Shown in pieces: positions 15,701 to 24,088 of a stretch of DNA of 64,000 nucleotides (position 1 is its first letter; each line of letters begins with the position of its first letter). This DNA is from CBDESM01 sp965242485 (GTDB taxonomy: Bacteria > Chloroflexota > Dehalococcoidia > Bin125). The stretch is from the NCBI GenBank assembly GCA_965242485.1, contig CBDESM010000003.1:1302001-1366000 (forward strand), written 5' to 3'. The position numbers and the translations under genes were made by a program. A model generated the notes under the pieces. That model searched no databases, had not been told where the DNA came from, and saw nothing but the letters and a program-made list of their open reading frames with translations.

Positions 15701-18289
15701 ATGGCAGATTTAGACCGCATTCAATCGCAACCAACCCTGCTGGACGGCATTCGCATTGTCGAGGTCGGCGATGAGCTGACTGCGTATGCGGGGCGGTTGC
15801 TTGCGGGGATGGGGGCGGATGTCGTCGTCGTCGAACCGCCGGGCGGCTCTGCTACGCGGGGGTACGGGCCGTTCTACGAGGACGAGGCGGAGCCTGAGCG
15901 CTCGCTCTTCTGGTGGCACTACAACCTTGGCAAGCGCTCGGTCGTGCTGGATCTCGATTCCGAGGCGGGGCGCGCCGACTTCCAGCGCCTTGCGGCATCG
16001 GCCGATGCGGTGCTGGAGTCGACGCCGCGCGGGACGCTCGACGACCTGCCGCAGTCCGCAATACGCGCGCGGGTGACGGCGTTCGGGGATGACGGGCCGT
16101 GGGCCGACTACCGCGGGTCCGACCTGATTCATCTCGCCTTGGGCGGGCCGATGATGAACTGCGGCTACGACCCGAGACCGGACGGGATCTACGACACGCC
16201 GCCGATCGCACCGCAGATGTGGCATGCGTATCACATCGCCGGCGAGCAGGTCTGCATGAATATCATCGCGGCTTTGATCGACCGCGACCGCAACGGGCGC
16301 GTCCAATCGCTCCACTGCGCCGTCCACGACGCCGTCTCGAAAAATACCGAACTCGATCTGATGAACTGGGTCTACCGCGCCGCCCGTTTCTACCGCCAGA
16401 CCTGCCGCCACGCGGCCGAGCGGGTCACGCCGCTGCCGTCCATCGGCGCGACCAAGGACGGGCGCTGGGTGATGGCGCTCGCCCGCGGCCGCTCGCAAGC
16501 GCTGATCGATTTCCTCGAGCAGTACGACGCGACGGCGGATTTGGGCGACGAACCGCCTGAGACCGGCGGCGCGGGCACGCGCTCCCGCGGCGAGGCGGCG
16601 GCGCACATTCTCGAGGTTTCGCATCGGCTGATCCGGCGCTTCCATTTCGACGAGGCCCCTTGGCGCGAGGCGCAGGAGGCGGGCCAGCTCTGGGCGCCGC
16701 TGCGCAAGCCGCACGAGAATGCGCTGGACGACCATTGGTGGGAGCGCGGCTCGTTCCAGCGCGTGGCGCATCCGGAGCACGATGCCGAGTTCGTCTATAC
16801 CGCGAGCAAGTGGGTCTCCAGCGAAACCGAGTGGAAGGCCGGCCCGCGCGCGCCGCTGATCGGCGAACATACCGAAGAGATACTCAACGCGCTGCCCGAA
16901 GCAGCGCCCGCGCCGCAAGCGCCGCCGAGCCACGCGGTGCAGGATCCGCCTGCCATCGCGGAATACCCGCTTGCCGGCGTCCGCATCCTCGACTTCACAT
17001 GGTGGCTCGCCTCCGGCGGCGCGCCGCGCTATCTTTCGGCGCTCGGCGCGGAGGATATCAAAGTCGAGTGGCACCAGAATCTCGACTTGCGGATGGGGAT
17101 GGCGCAGTACGGCATCGGCGGGCACGAAGCGCGCGCCGCCGCGACCGCGCCGCTGCGGCAGGATTTGAGCACGATCAACCTCAGCGGGCAGTTCAATGAT
17201 TTCCACGCCGGCCAGCTCGGCGTCTCGCTCAATCTGCGGCACCCCGAAGGCCTCGCGCTTGCCAAGCGCCTCGTCGAAATCTCCGACATCGTGGCCGAAG
17301 GCTTCTCGCCCGGTGTGATGGAACGCTGGGGACTCGGCTACGAAGTGATGCGCGAGATCAAGCCCGACATCATCTACCTCTCGCAGTCGGGCATGGGCCA
17401 GGTCGGCATCTACGGGCGCTACCGAACTGTCGGCCCCATCGCCGCTTCGATGGCCGGCGTCTCCGAAATGTCGGGCCTGCCTGAGCCGTACGCTCCCGCC
17501 GGCTGGGGCTACAGCTACCTTGATTGGTTCGGCGCGTACAACCTCGCCAACGCGATGATGGCCGCGCTCTGGTACCGCCAGCGCACCGGCAAGGGCCAGT
17601 GGATCGACTCGTCGCAGGTCGACGCCGGCATCTACCTCAACGGCACCGCCGTGCTCGACTGGTCGGCCAACGGCCGCGAGTGGCAGCGGTACGGCAACCG
17701 CTCTCCATACAAACCCGCCGCTCCGCACGGCGCATACCGTTGTCGCGACGATCTCGACAACGCCAACCCGCTTGATGACTCCAACGACCGCTGGCTCGCC
17801 CTCGCCTGCTTCACGGAGGCCGAATGGCAAGCGCTCGTCCAAGAAATGGGCGCGCCGGAGTGGACGACCGACCCGAAGTTCGCCACGCTCGCCGACCGTC
17901 TCGCGCATCAGGACGAACTCGATCGATGTATCGAAGCGTGGACCCGCCAGCATGATCGCTACGAGCTGATGCACCGCCTGCAAGCCCGCGGCATCCCCGC
18001 CGGCGTTTGCCAAGACGCGCAAGACCGCTACGAACGCGATCCCCAGCTCGCCCACCTCAACTGGCTCACCGAAGTCGAGCACACCGAGATGGGCCGCTGG
18101 CCGACCCGCGAAGTCCCCGTCAAGTGGAGCCGGACGCCGCCCACGATGCGCGGCGTCACCAACCGCGGCGCCCCCTGCTACGGCGAAGACAACCGCTACG
18201 TCTACGGCGAGCTGCTCGGCCTCAGCACGCAGGAGATCGACCGCCTCGCCGATGAAGGCATCATCGCCGAAGGGCTCACGTCGGTATAG
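15701..18289 (+). CDS. CaiB/BaiF family CoA-transferase, two-domain fusion
   Basis: Family III CoA-transferase, moving CoA between carboxylic acids. The 862 residues are about twice the family's ~400. Domain 1 (about 5-395) begins LLDGIRIVEVGDELTAYAGR and includes NLGKRSVVLDLDSEAGR; domain 2 (about 425-862) begins LAGVRILDFTWWLASGGAPR and has SQSGMGQVG and GQWIDSSQVDAG, where the Asp is in the position expected for the catalytic aspartate. Domain 1 has HDAVSKN at the equivalent place but is more divergent. An Ala/Pro-rich linker (about 398-420) joins them. Naturally occurring CaiB enzymes are intertwined dimers, so the fusion could be a covalent pseudo-dimer. The physiological substrate is unknown. 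Confidence 0.9.
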   Translation: MADLDRIQSQPTLLDGIRIVEVGDELTAYAGRLLAGMGADVVVVEPPGGSATRGYGPFYEDEAEPERSLFWWHYNLGKRSVVLDLDSEAGRADFQRLAASADAVLESTPRGTLDDLPQSAIRARVTAFGDDGPWADYRGSDLIHLALGGPMMNCGYDPRPDGIYDTPPIAPQMWHAYHIAGEQVCMNIIAALIDRDRNGRVQSLHCAVHDAVSKNTELDLMNWVYRAARFYRQTCRHAAERVTPLPSIGATKDGRWVMALARGRSQALIDFLEQYDATADLGDEPPETGGAGTRSRGEAAAHILEVSHRLIRRFHFDEAPWREAQEAGQLWAPLRKPHENALDDHWWERGSFQRVAHPEHDAEFVYTASKWVSSETEWKAGPRAPLIGEHTEEILNALPEAAPAPQAPPSHAVQDPPAIAEYPLAGVRILDFTWWLASGGAPRYLSALGAEDIKVEWHQNLDLRMGMAQYGIGGHEARAAATAPLRQDLSTINLSGQFNDFHAGQLGVSLNLRHPEGLALAKRLVEISDIVAEGFSPGVMERWGLGYEVMREIKPDIIYLSQSGMGQVGIYGRYRTVGPIAASMAGVSEMSGLPEPYAPAGWGYSYLDWFGAYNLANAMMAALWYRQRTGKGQWIDSSQVDAGIYLNGTAVLDWSANGREWQRYGNRSPYKPAAPHGAYRCRDDLDNANPLDDSNDRWLALACFTEAEWQALVQEMGAPEWTTDPKFATLADRLAHQDELDRCIEAWTRQHDRYELMHRLQARGIPAGVCQDAQDRYERDPQLAHLNWLTEVEHTEMGRWPTREVPVKWSRTPPTMRGVTNRGAPCYGEDNRYVYGELLGLSTQEIDRLADEGIIAEGLTSV

Positions 18290-18310
18290 CCGCTTGCCGG
18301 CTCAAGCGGC
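18289..18310. terminator. Hairpin between convergent genes
   Basis: GCCGCTTG (18289-18296) and CAAGCGGC (18303-18310) form a perfect 8-bp stem with a 6-nt loop, starting at the last base of the CoA-transferase stop codon. The gene on the other side converges on it (stop at 18331). There is no T-run, so intrinsic termination is uncertain, but the location suits a bidirectional terminator. Confidence 0.45.
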
Positions 18311-18330
18311 CGCGTCGGTGCCCGCTCGGC

Positions 18331-19017
18331 CTATTGGTCGGCCTCGTAGAAGCCGCCGGCGAAGATCAGGTTGCCGCGGCGGATCACGTAGGTGTGCTTG
18401 TCGCCGGTGGTGCCGGTTTTCGCGTTCATATGGCGGTAGTCGACCCACGTGCCGATGGCGGGAGCATCGCGGATCTCGGTGCCGAATTCGTCGCCGTTGA
18501 GGTCGGTGCCGATGTCGGGGTCGGTGATGTTCTTGCCGAGGCGGGAGGGGTTCGCGCCGTGCGCGACGAAGGTGCCGTCGACCTCCATGATGAAGATGTA
18601 CCAGTCGCCGATCACGCTGGCGTCGGAGTTGTAGTAGGCGATCGCCGCTTCGCGGCCCGCGTCGCTGTAGAAGTCCGCCGCCCGCTCGACGTATGCCTGC
18701 GTGAAGGCGCGCGGATTGCCCTGCGACGGCAGTTCCGAGGCCGGAGACGGCGTCGGAGCGACGGAGACCATCGAGCTGCGCAGCCAGCGGCCGTCGCGGG
18801 CGTCGGCCTGGGCCGCGCTGAGGAAGCGGTTCGCCGGCCGCAGCACTTGGCCGTCGTCGCGGACGACGGCGACTTCGATCCGCCCGTCCTCGTTCGAGCG
18901 GACGGCGACGCGGACATCGGTCCCGCCGTCGCGCGTGGCGGAGTAGGCGATGGCCGCGCCCGCGCCGAGCGCGGCGACCAACGCGAGGAGCACGAGTTGC
19001 TTGAGCTTGGCTGTCAC
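18331..19017 (-). CDS. Membrane-anchored or secreted Cache-domain protein
   Basis: 228 residues. An N-terminal hydrophobic segment (residues about 7-26) acts as signal anchor or signal peptide. The rest resembles a single Cache domain, the extracellular ligand-binding module of chemoreceptors and histidine kinases: motifs include YVERAADFYSDAGREAAIAY, WYIFIMEVDGTFVAHG and the terminal YVIRRGNLIFAGGFYE. No kinase, GGDEF, methyl-accepting or other output domain follows, so it is a stand-alone sensor or binding protein. The start is a GTG with an upstream GGAAGGGG. It follows the serine hydrolase gene by 46 nt on the same strand. Confidence 0.75.
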   Translation of the reverse strand: MTAKLKQLVLLALVAALGAGAAIAYSATRDGGTDVRVAVRSNEDGRIEVAVVRDDGQVLRPANRFLSAAQADARDGRWLRSSMVSVAPTPSPASELPSQGNPRAFTQAYVERAADFYSDAGREAAIAYYNSDASVIGDWYIFIMEVDGTFVAHGANPSRLGKNITDPDIGTDLNGDEFGTEIRDAPAIGTWVDYRHMNAKTGTTGDKHTYVIRRGNLIFAGGFYEADQ

Positions 19018-19063
19018 GGCGTCATCCCCTTCCGTAGGCGCGGCATCGCGCGGGCGGAGGCTA

Positions 19064-20236
19064 TCAGAGGGCCGCGTAGAGCGCGTCGAGCAGGCCGTTG
19101 ACGCGCGGGTCGCCGCTGAGGTTGTTCTGCATCTGGTTCATCGCGTAGCCGAAGCCGATGCCCGCGTCGGGGTCGGCGTAGCCGAGCGAGCCGCCGGCGC
19201 CGGGGTGCCCGAACGCGCGCGGGTTGGGGCCGAGCGGCAGGAACGGTGAGGTCAGCATCCAGCCCAGCCCGAACCGCGTCTCCAGCTGCAGGACCGCGTC
19301 GGGCCCGCTCGACTGCTCGGCCGTCGCCGCCGCGATGATCTCGGGCGCGATCACGTGGATGCCGTCGATCTCGCCGCCGTCGGCCGCGGCGCCGTAGATC
19401 CGCGCCAGCGAACGCGCCGTCGCGTGCCCGTTGGCGGCCGGGATTTCGGCTGCGCGCCAAGCGCGGCCCGCGGTGATGTGCTCGCCTTCCGGCCCCAGCG
19501 CCAGCGGCGGGTTGGCGAACGCCGCGAAGCCCACGCTCTCGCGGCCCTGCTGGCCCAGCATCTCCAGCAAATCGGGCTGGCCCGGAACCGGCTCGGCCGC
19601 GATCAGCGTCGAGATGCGCCCGTCGAATTCGGGGCCGGTGCCGATATGCGCGTCCAAGCCCAGCGGCGCGGCGAACTCCTCGCGGAAGTAGGTCCCCAGC
19701 CCGCGCCCGTCGATCCGCCGCACGACCTCGCCGACCAGCCAGCCGTAGGTGATCGCGTGGTAGCCGTGCGTCGCGCCCGGCTCCCACCACGGCTCCTGCT
19801 CCGCCAGCGTCGCGGTGATGCCGTCCCAGTCGTACATGTCGGCCTGCGTGATCGGCTTGCGCACCGCCGCCATCCCGGCTTGGTGGTTGAGCAGCATCCG
19901 CACCGGCAGCTCGCCCTTGCCGCCCGCCGCGAACTCGGGCCAGTACTCGGCCACGGGCGCATCGACGTCGAGCTTGCCCTGCTCGACCAGCCGGTGCGCG
20001 CAGAACGCCGTCAGCCCCTTGGTCGTCGAGAACACGTTGACCAGCGTGTTGCGGTCCCACTCCCGCCCGCGGTCGGCCGCGTACCAGCCGCCCCAAAGAT
20101 CGATGACCGGCTCCCCGTTCAGGTAGACGGCGACGCCTGCCCCGACTTCGCCGAACTCGGCGAAGTTCCGCGCAAACGCCTCCCGCACCCCCGCAAACCG
20201 CGGCTCGCACCACCCCGAAATCGGCGCATCAGTCAT
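19064..20236 (-). CDS. Beta-lactamase-related serine hydrolase (EstB/class C-like)
   Basis: About 390 residues. The catalytic Ser-x-x-Lys appears as STTK in NVFSTTKGLTAF, followed by the Tyr motif YHAITYGW and a C-terminal HPGAGGSLGYADPDAGIGF segment in the position of the KTG region. No signal peptide is seen, so it is likely a cytoplasmic esterase or peptidase rather than a beta-lactamase. I chose the ATG at 20236 because it has AAGGA 9-13 nt upstream; an upstream in-frame start would overlap the preceding DprA-like gene by far more. With this start the overlap is 8 nt. Confidence 0.88.
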   Translation of the reverse strand: MTDAPISGWCEPRFAGVREAFARNFAEFGEVGAGVAVYLNGEPVIDLWGGWYAADRGREWDRNTLVNVFSTTKGLTAFCAHRLVEQGKLDVDAPVAEYWPEFAAGGKGELPVRMLLNHQAGMAAVRKPITQADMYDWDGITATLAEQEPWWEPGATHGYHAITYGWLVGEVVRRIDGRGLGTYFREEFAAPLGLDAHIGTGPEFDGRISTLIAAEPVPGQPDLLEMLGQQGRESVGFAAFANPPLALGPEGEHITAGRAWRAAEIPAANGHATARSLARIYGAAADGGEIDGIHVIAPEIIAAATAEQSSGPDAVLQLETRFGLGWMLTSPFLPLGPNPRAFGHPGAGGSLGYADPDAGIGFGYAMNQMQNNLSGDPRVNGLLDALYAAL

Positions 20237-21035
20237 TTTGGTGTCCTTCCGAACGGTCGTCCTCGTCCGCGCCCCATGATAGGGCAAGCTGCTCTACGGG
20301 CGCTTGGGCGAGCACCTTGTCCAACGCGGCCCGTAGTTCTGGCACGTCGTGTACAACCCCCACACGCCCTTGATGCTTTCGTGGCACACCAGACATCACA
20401 TCGGTTCCATCGGCAGCCGGGACAACGATGACGGGAATATTCATCCGTAATGCAGTGATCATGGCATTCCGAGTTCCGCCTTTCTCGCCTGGTTCAATAG
20501 CGACCAAAACATTCGAAAATGCGCAGATCGTGATATTGCGCTGCATAGCCCGCCAAGAAGTCCAGCGTGCATTAGATGGATACTGAGATATTATTGTCAT
20601 GCGAGACAATGCATCGCCAAGTTCGGCGTATTCGCGACGCAAGCGCCATTTCGATCCAAGCCCTTCAGCTAAAATCGCCGTTGTATGCCCACCTTCCACG
20701 AGGGCAGCAAGATGTCCTGCCGTATCTGCGCCAGCCGCATAACCACTCACCAGCGGGCGATTGGCCTCGGCTGCAACGATGCCAACAATTCGGGCAAGTT
20801 CAATGCCCAATTGGCTTGAACGGCGTGAGCCACAATGCCCGATCCCGGCTGTTCGGAGCGTATCTATCTTGCCCAATACGTGCAAGGGCAGATCTTTGCC
20901 ACGAGCTCGTAATGCCATCGGATAATCGGGATCGGATGGTTTGATAACATGCTCACGGATACTGCCACGATCGCCCACGGGCATATCTAGAATATGATAG
21001 CGGCTCAAAGATGTAATTTCAGTTCGTTCCATCAT
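20229..21035 (-). CDS. DprA/Smf-like Rossmann-fold protein, putative ShosA-type antitoxin
   Basis: 268 residues. The DprA-like signature is present: HCGSRRSSQLG, LVSGYAAGADTAGHLAAL (glycine-rich nucleotide/DNA-binding loop), ITICAFSNVLVAIEPGEKGGTRNA and the following hydrophobic strand. It lacks the extended N-terminal SAM and C-terminal WH domains of competence DprA. Start ATG overlaps the stop of the phosphoribosyltransferase gene in an ATGA junction, so the two are translationally coupled. DprA-like plus phosphoribosyltransferase pairs are known as the ShosTA toxin-antitoxin/anti-phage system, in which this member is the antitoxin. GC content is much lower than in the surroundings, suggesting horizontal acquisition. 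Confidence 0.75.
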   Translation of the reverse strand: MMERTEITSLSRYHILDMPVGDRGSIREHVIKPSDPDYPMALRARGKDLPLHVLGKIDTLRTAGIGHCGSRRSSQLGIELARIVGIVAAEANRPLVSGYAAGADTAGHLAALVEGGHTTAILAEGLGSKWRLRREYAELGDALSRMTIISQYPSNARWTSWRAMQRNITICAFSNVLVAIEPGEKGGTRNAMITALRMNIPVIVVPAADGTDVMSGVPRKHQGRVGVVHDVPELRAALDKVLAQAPVEQLALSWGADEDDRSEGHQND

Positions 21036-21895
21036 GAATCTCCCCCAAGCCAGTATTCACGATGGGGCGGTAATCCGTTGCAGAATTTCGCAGTCTTCGT
21101 CGCAGTGAGAGCATATATCCGCGATGCTCCCGCAGCCCGCAATGCTCGTGCAGTACCATCGATAGTACGACCAGAACGATACACATCATCAATGAGGAAA
21201 ACAGTGTGCCCCTGTACTTCAGTCGGCGCGGTGATCGAGTCAGCAACTTCCTTGACGGTCGGCAATTGATGTTCATCTAAATTCTGGTGAGAGGCACGAG
21301 CTGTAGTATTCAGGCGACATAGACGAATGTTATGTGTTTGTGCGATGTGGCATGCAATTTCGACCGGCAATTGGAAGGTTTTAGAGGGATCATGTGCCGG
21401 AGCAGGAACGACCAAATCGCATTGTGCGTATGCCGGGTGCAATTCTAGCCAATCACAGTAGAGTGCAGCAATTTTCTTCGCCTCTTTGGCACGCCACTTG
21501 TCCGAAATCTGGGGGTTGGGATTGCGAACCCAATCCACCTTCTGACCAAGATCTGTCCCCTCCCAATTTTCATCCCCGATATACCAATTATGGAGACTGA
21601 GAGCATGAGATTCATTAGCCTCGTCTTGAATCGTCACCGTTTTCTGCCATTGCTTGAGCATCTGCTGGCACCTGTCAATAGCGGTATCACCGACCTCCGA
21701 TGGGCTAGTGATTTCCAGATACCGACCTTTTCGGCCTTCTCTGCTTGGCGATACCCTCCAGCCCCTCAGCTGCTGTGCCAAAAAAGCTTCAAAGGGAGGG
21801 AATTGATGCGCCTCTGAGTGCAGATACACCCGGAACCTCGCTGATCTGCCAGCATCGGACCGCAACACCCGCTTTAGTCGTCCGCAAATGGGCAT
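21032..21895 (-). CDS. Phosphoribosyltransferase-domain protein, putative ShosT-type toxin
   Basis: 287 residues. The C-terminal half is a type I phosphoribosyltransferase fold: VFLIDDVYRSGRTIDG is the PRPP-binding loop, preceded by CDLVVPAPAHDP and followed by GASRIYALTATKTAKF. The N-terminal ~110 residues have no domain I recognise. The protein resembles ComF-type PRTases but sits with a DprA-like gene, which points to ShosT, the toxin of ShosTA. The start is supported by a GGAGG site 5 nt upstream of the ATG and a TAGACT -10 at 21916-21921. Codon use and GC differ from neighbours. Confidence 0.72.
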   Translation of the reverse strand: MPICGRLKRVLRSDAGRSARFRVYLHSEAHQFPPFEAFLAQQLRGWRVSPSREGRKGRYLEITSPSEVGDTAIDRCQQMLKQWQKTVTIQDEANESHALSLHNWYIGDENWEGTDLGQKVDWVRNPNPQISDKWRAKEAKKIAALYCDWLELHPAYAQCDLVVPAPAHDPSKTFQLPVEIACHIAQTHNIRLCRLNTTARASHQNLDEHQLPTVKEVADSITAPTEVQGHTVFLIDDVYRSGRTIDGTARALRAAGASRIYALTATKTAKFCNGLPPHREYWLGGDS

Positions 21896-21915
21896 GACGC
21901 CTCCTTCCTGTGTCT

Positions 21916-21921
21916 AGTCTA
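21916..21921 (-). promoter_or_regulatory. -10 element (TAGACT) for the ShosTA-like operon
   Basis: On the minus strand TAGACT is followed by a short leader with GGAAGGAGG and the ATG at 21895. It gives the PRTase/DprA pair its own promoter, separate from the cyclase gene diverging at 21977. Confidence 0.45.
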
Positions 21922-21976
21922 GCACAGATGACGCACATGCTACGGTGGTTGCGGGCTTGTCACAAGGAGGTGCAGG

Positions 21977-22927
21977 ATGCCAGAGATTCCGACTGAGGAG
22001 ACTGTGCTGTCTTGGATGGATTCGCTGTCCAACTGGGGGCGGTGGGGGGAGGGGGACCAGTTGGGGACGCTCAATCTGGTGACGCCGGAGGTGCGGCGGG
22101 CGGCGGCGGCGACCGTGACGGAGGGCGTGTCCGTGTCCTGCGCTTGGGACATCGAGAACACGCATGAGCCGGACCACGCGATGGGGACGCCGCAGCGGTT
22201 CATGGTCGCGACCGGCGAATCCGCGGCGGCTGTGGCCGAATCGGGCGTCTCGCGGATGGGCGGGGCGCTGGAGTTCTTCGGGCTGGTCTACCACGGCTAC
22301 GCGATCACGCATCTGGACGGGCTCTGCCACATCTTCTGGGACGGGAAGATGTACAACGGGCAGCCGGCGCACCTGGTCAACTCGGCGCGCGGCGCGACGA
22401 ACCTGCCGATTACGGAGCTGCGGGACGGGATCGCGACCCGCGGGGTGCTGCTGGACGTGGCGGCGGCGAAGGGCGTGGACTGGATGCAGCCGGGCGAGGG
22501 CGTGTTCCCCGAGGACCTGGAGGCGGCGGAGCAGCGGCAGGGCGTGCAGGTGCGCGAAGGCGATGCGGTGCTGCTGCGGACGGGCTACGGCAGGCGCAAG
22601 CGGGAAGTCGGGCGCGAACCGCTGCTGGAAACGGGCTTCCCCGGCTGGCACGTCGCCTGCATGCCCTGGCTGAAGGAGCGCGGCGCGTCCGTGATCGGCG
22701 CGGACACGGCGACCGACGTGAACCCGTCGGGCTACTCGCAGCTGCGCATCCCCGTGCACGCCGTCGGCATCGTCGCGATGGGGCTGTGGCTGATGGACAA
22801 CATGCAGCTGGAGGACGTCGCGACCAAGGCGGCCGAGCTGGGGCGCTGGCAGTTCCAGTTCGTGCTCAGCCCGCTGCGGATCATCGGCGGCACCGGCAGC
22901 CCGGCGAACCCGCTGGCGATTTTCTGA
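21977..22927 (+). CDS. Cyclase family protein (kynurenine formamidase-like)
   Basis: 316 residues. Metal-dependent hydrolase of the cyclase/KynB family: the metal-binding motif appears as ITHLDGLCHIFWDGKMYNG, and later segments GVLLDVAAAKG, GDAVLLRTGYG and VIGADTATDVNPSGYSQ are typical. Substrates in the family include N-formylkynurenine and other amide or lactone compounds; the longer GDQLGTLNLVTPE N-terminus is typical of the larger subgroup of unknown substrate. It is divergent from the ShosTA-like operon and convergent with the next gene. The ATG at 21977 has AAGGAGG 5-11 nt upstream. Confidence 0.85.
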   Translation: MPEIPTEETVLSWMDSLSNWGRWGEGDQLGTLNLVTPEVRRAAAATVTEGVSVSCAWDIENTHEPDHAMGTPQRFMVATGESAAAVAESGVSRMGGALEFFGLVYHGYAITHLDGLCHIFWDGKMYNGQPAHLVNSARGATNLPITELRDGIATRGVLLDVAAAKGVDWMQPGEGVFPEDLEAAEQRQGVQVREGDAVLLRTGYGRRKREVGREPLLETGFPGWHVACMPWLKERGASVIGADTATDVNPSGYSQLRIPVHAVGIVAMGLWLMDNMQLEDVATKAAELGRWQFQFVLSPLRIIGGTGSPANPLAIF

Positions 22928-22952
22928 GCATCGCCGGCGAACTCCCGCGTCT

Positions 22953-23993
22953 TCAGGCGTTCGGCGTCAGGTGCACCTTGATGCTGCGGCTGCTCTTGTC
23001 CAGCGCCGTCTGGAATGCTTCGTTCACGTCGTTCAGGCCGAAGCGGTGGGTGATCAGCGAGCGCGCATGCTCCGCGCAGCCGGGCAGGTACTCCAGCGCG
23101 CGCTGGTAGTCGGCAACCCGCCCGCCCGGGGCTGCGTAGGTGACCGCGCCGATCATCGTGATCTCCCGGCCCAGCAGCGTCAGCGGGTTGAAGCCCGCGT
23201 CATCGATCGCGAACACGCCCAGCACGACGACGCGGCCCAAGCGCCGCACCGCGTCGACCGAGGTGCGGATCGTGTCCGCCTTGCCGCCCACGCATTCCGC
23301 GACGACGTCGATGGCGTCGTCCGCCGCGAGCTCCCGCAGCCGCCGCTGGCCCGCCTCGTCCTCGCCGATCACTTCGGCCGCGCCCAAGCGCCGGGCCGAG
23401 CCCTGCTGGTGCGGGTAGCGCGCCAGCATGATCACTTGGGCGCCCATCGCCTGCGCGGCCAGCTGCGCCGTCAGCCCGATCGTGCCGCCGCCGATCACCA
23501 GCACCGTCTCGCCCGCCTGCAAGTCCGCCTCGGCGAACCCGTGCACGGAGCAGGCCAGCGGCTCGGCCAGCGCCGCGAGTTCGCCGTCCACGCCGGCCGG
23601 CGCGGGGAAGACGGCGGCCGCCGGCGCACGCACCTGCTGGGCCATGCCGCCGTCCTGCGCGATCCCGATCAGCCCGCCCGCGACCTGGCATTGGTTGTAG
23701 CGGCCGGCGTTGCAATGGCGGCAGTCCCCGCAGCGCAGCAGCGGCTCGACGCCGACGACGTCGCCCTCGCGGAGACCGCCGGCACCGGCCCCGACGGCGG
23801 AGACGATGCCGCCGATCTCGTGTCCGGGCGAGCGGCCGGCCTGGGGCGAAAAGTCGCCGCGATACCAGTGCAGGTCCGAGCCGCAGATGCCGGCGTTGAC
23901 GACGTCGACGATCACCTCGCCCTCGCCCGGCTCGCTTCCGGGCTGCTCCAGCACTTCCAGATCGCGCCCCGCAGTCCAAGCCGCTCGCCGCAT
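22953..23993 (-). CDS. Zinc-dependent alcohol/polyol dehydrogenase (MDR family)
   Basis: 346 residues. The catalytic zinc site begins CGSDLHWYRGDF and GHEIGG; the structural zinc lobe has four cysteines in CGDCRHCNAGRYNQC; the Rossmann motif is VLVIGGGTIGLTAQLAA. This pattern matches sorbitol/threonine-dehydrogenase-like NAD(P)-dependent alcohol dehydrogenases. The chosen ATG has GGAGG 6-10 nt upstream. A second zinc dehydrogenase of a different subgroup is at 50841-51953. It is likely a single-gene unit, with a TAGCCT -10 near 24037 on the minus strand. Confidence 0.9.
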   Translation of the reverse strand: MRRAAWTAGRDLEVLEQPGSEPGEGEVIVDVVNAGICGSDLHWYRGDFSPQAGRSPGHEIGGIVSAVGAGAGGLREGDVVGVEPLLRCGDCRHCNAGRYNQCQVAGGLIGIAQDGGMAQQVRAPAAAVFPAPAGVDGELAALAEPLACSVHGFAEADLQAGETVLVIGGGTIGLTAQLAAQAMGAQVIMLARYPHQQGSARRLGAAEVIGEDEAGQRRLRELAADDAIDVVAECVGGKADTIRTSVDAVRRLGRVVVLGVFAIDDAGFNPLTLLGREITMIGAVTYAAPGGRVADYQRALEYLPGCAEHARSLITHRFGLNDVNEAFQTALDKSSRSIKVHLTPNA

Positions 23994-24088
23994 CGCGCAC
24001 CTCCATCCAGCCGCCTCATGGGCCGCCGAACCGCAAGGCTAGCGTTACGCTGACCCTCGCTGGCGGCGCCGGCGCGGGGAGGTGCGGC

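Noticed and set aside
19064..20287. Longer start for the serine hydrolase at 20287
   Set aside because: The 17 extra residues are basic and unlike the family, and ATG 20236 has an AAGGA site at proper spacing.
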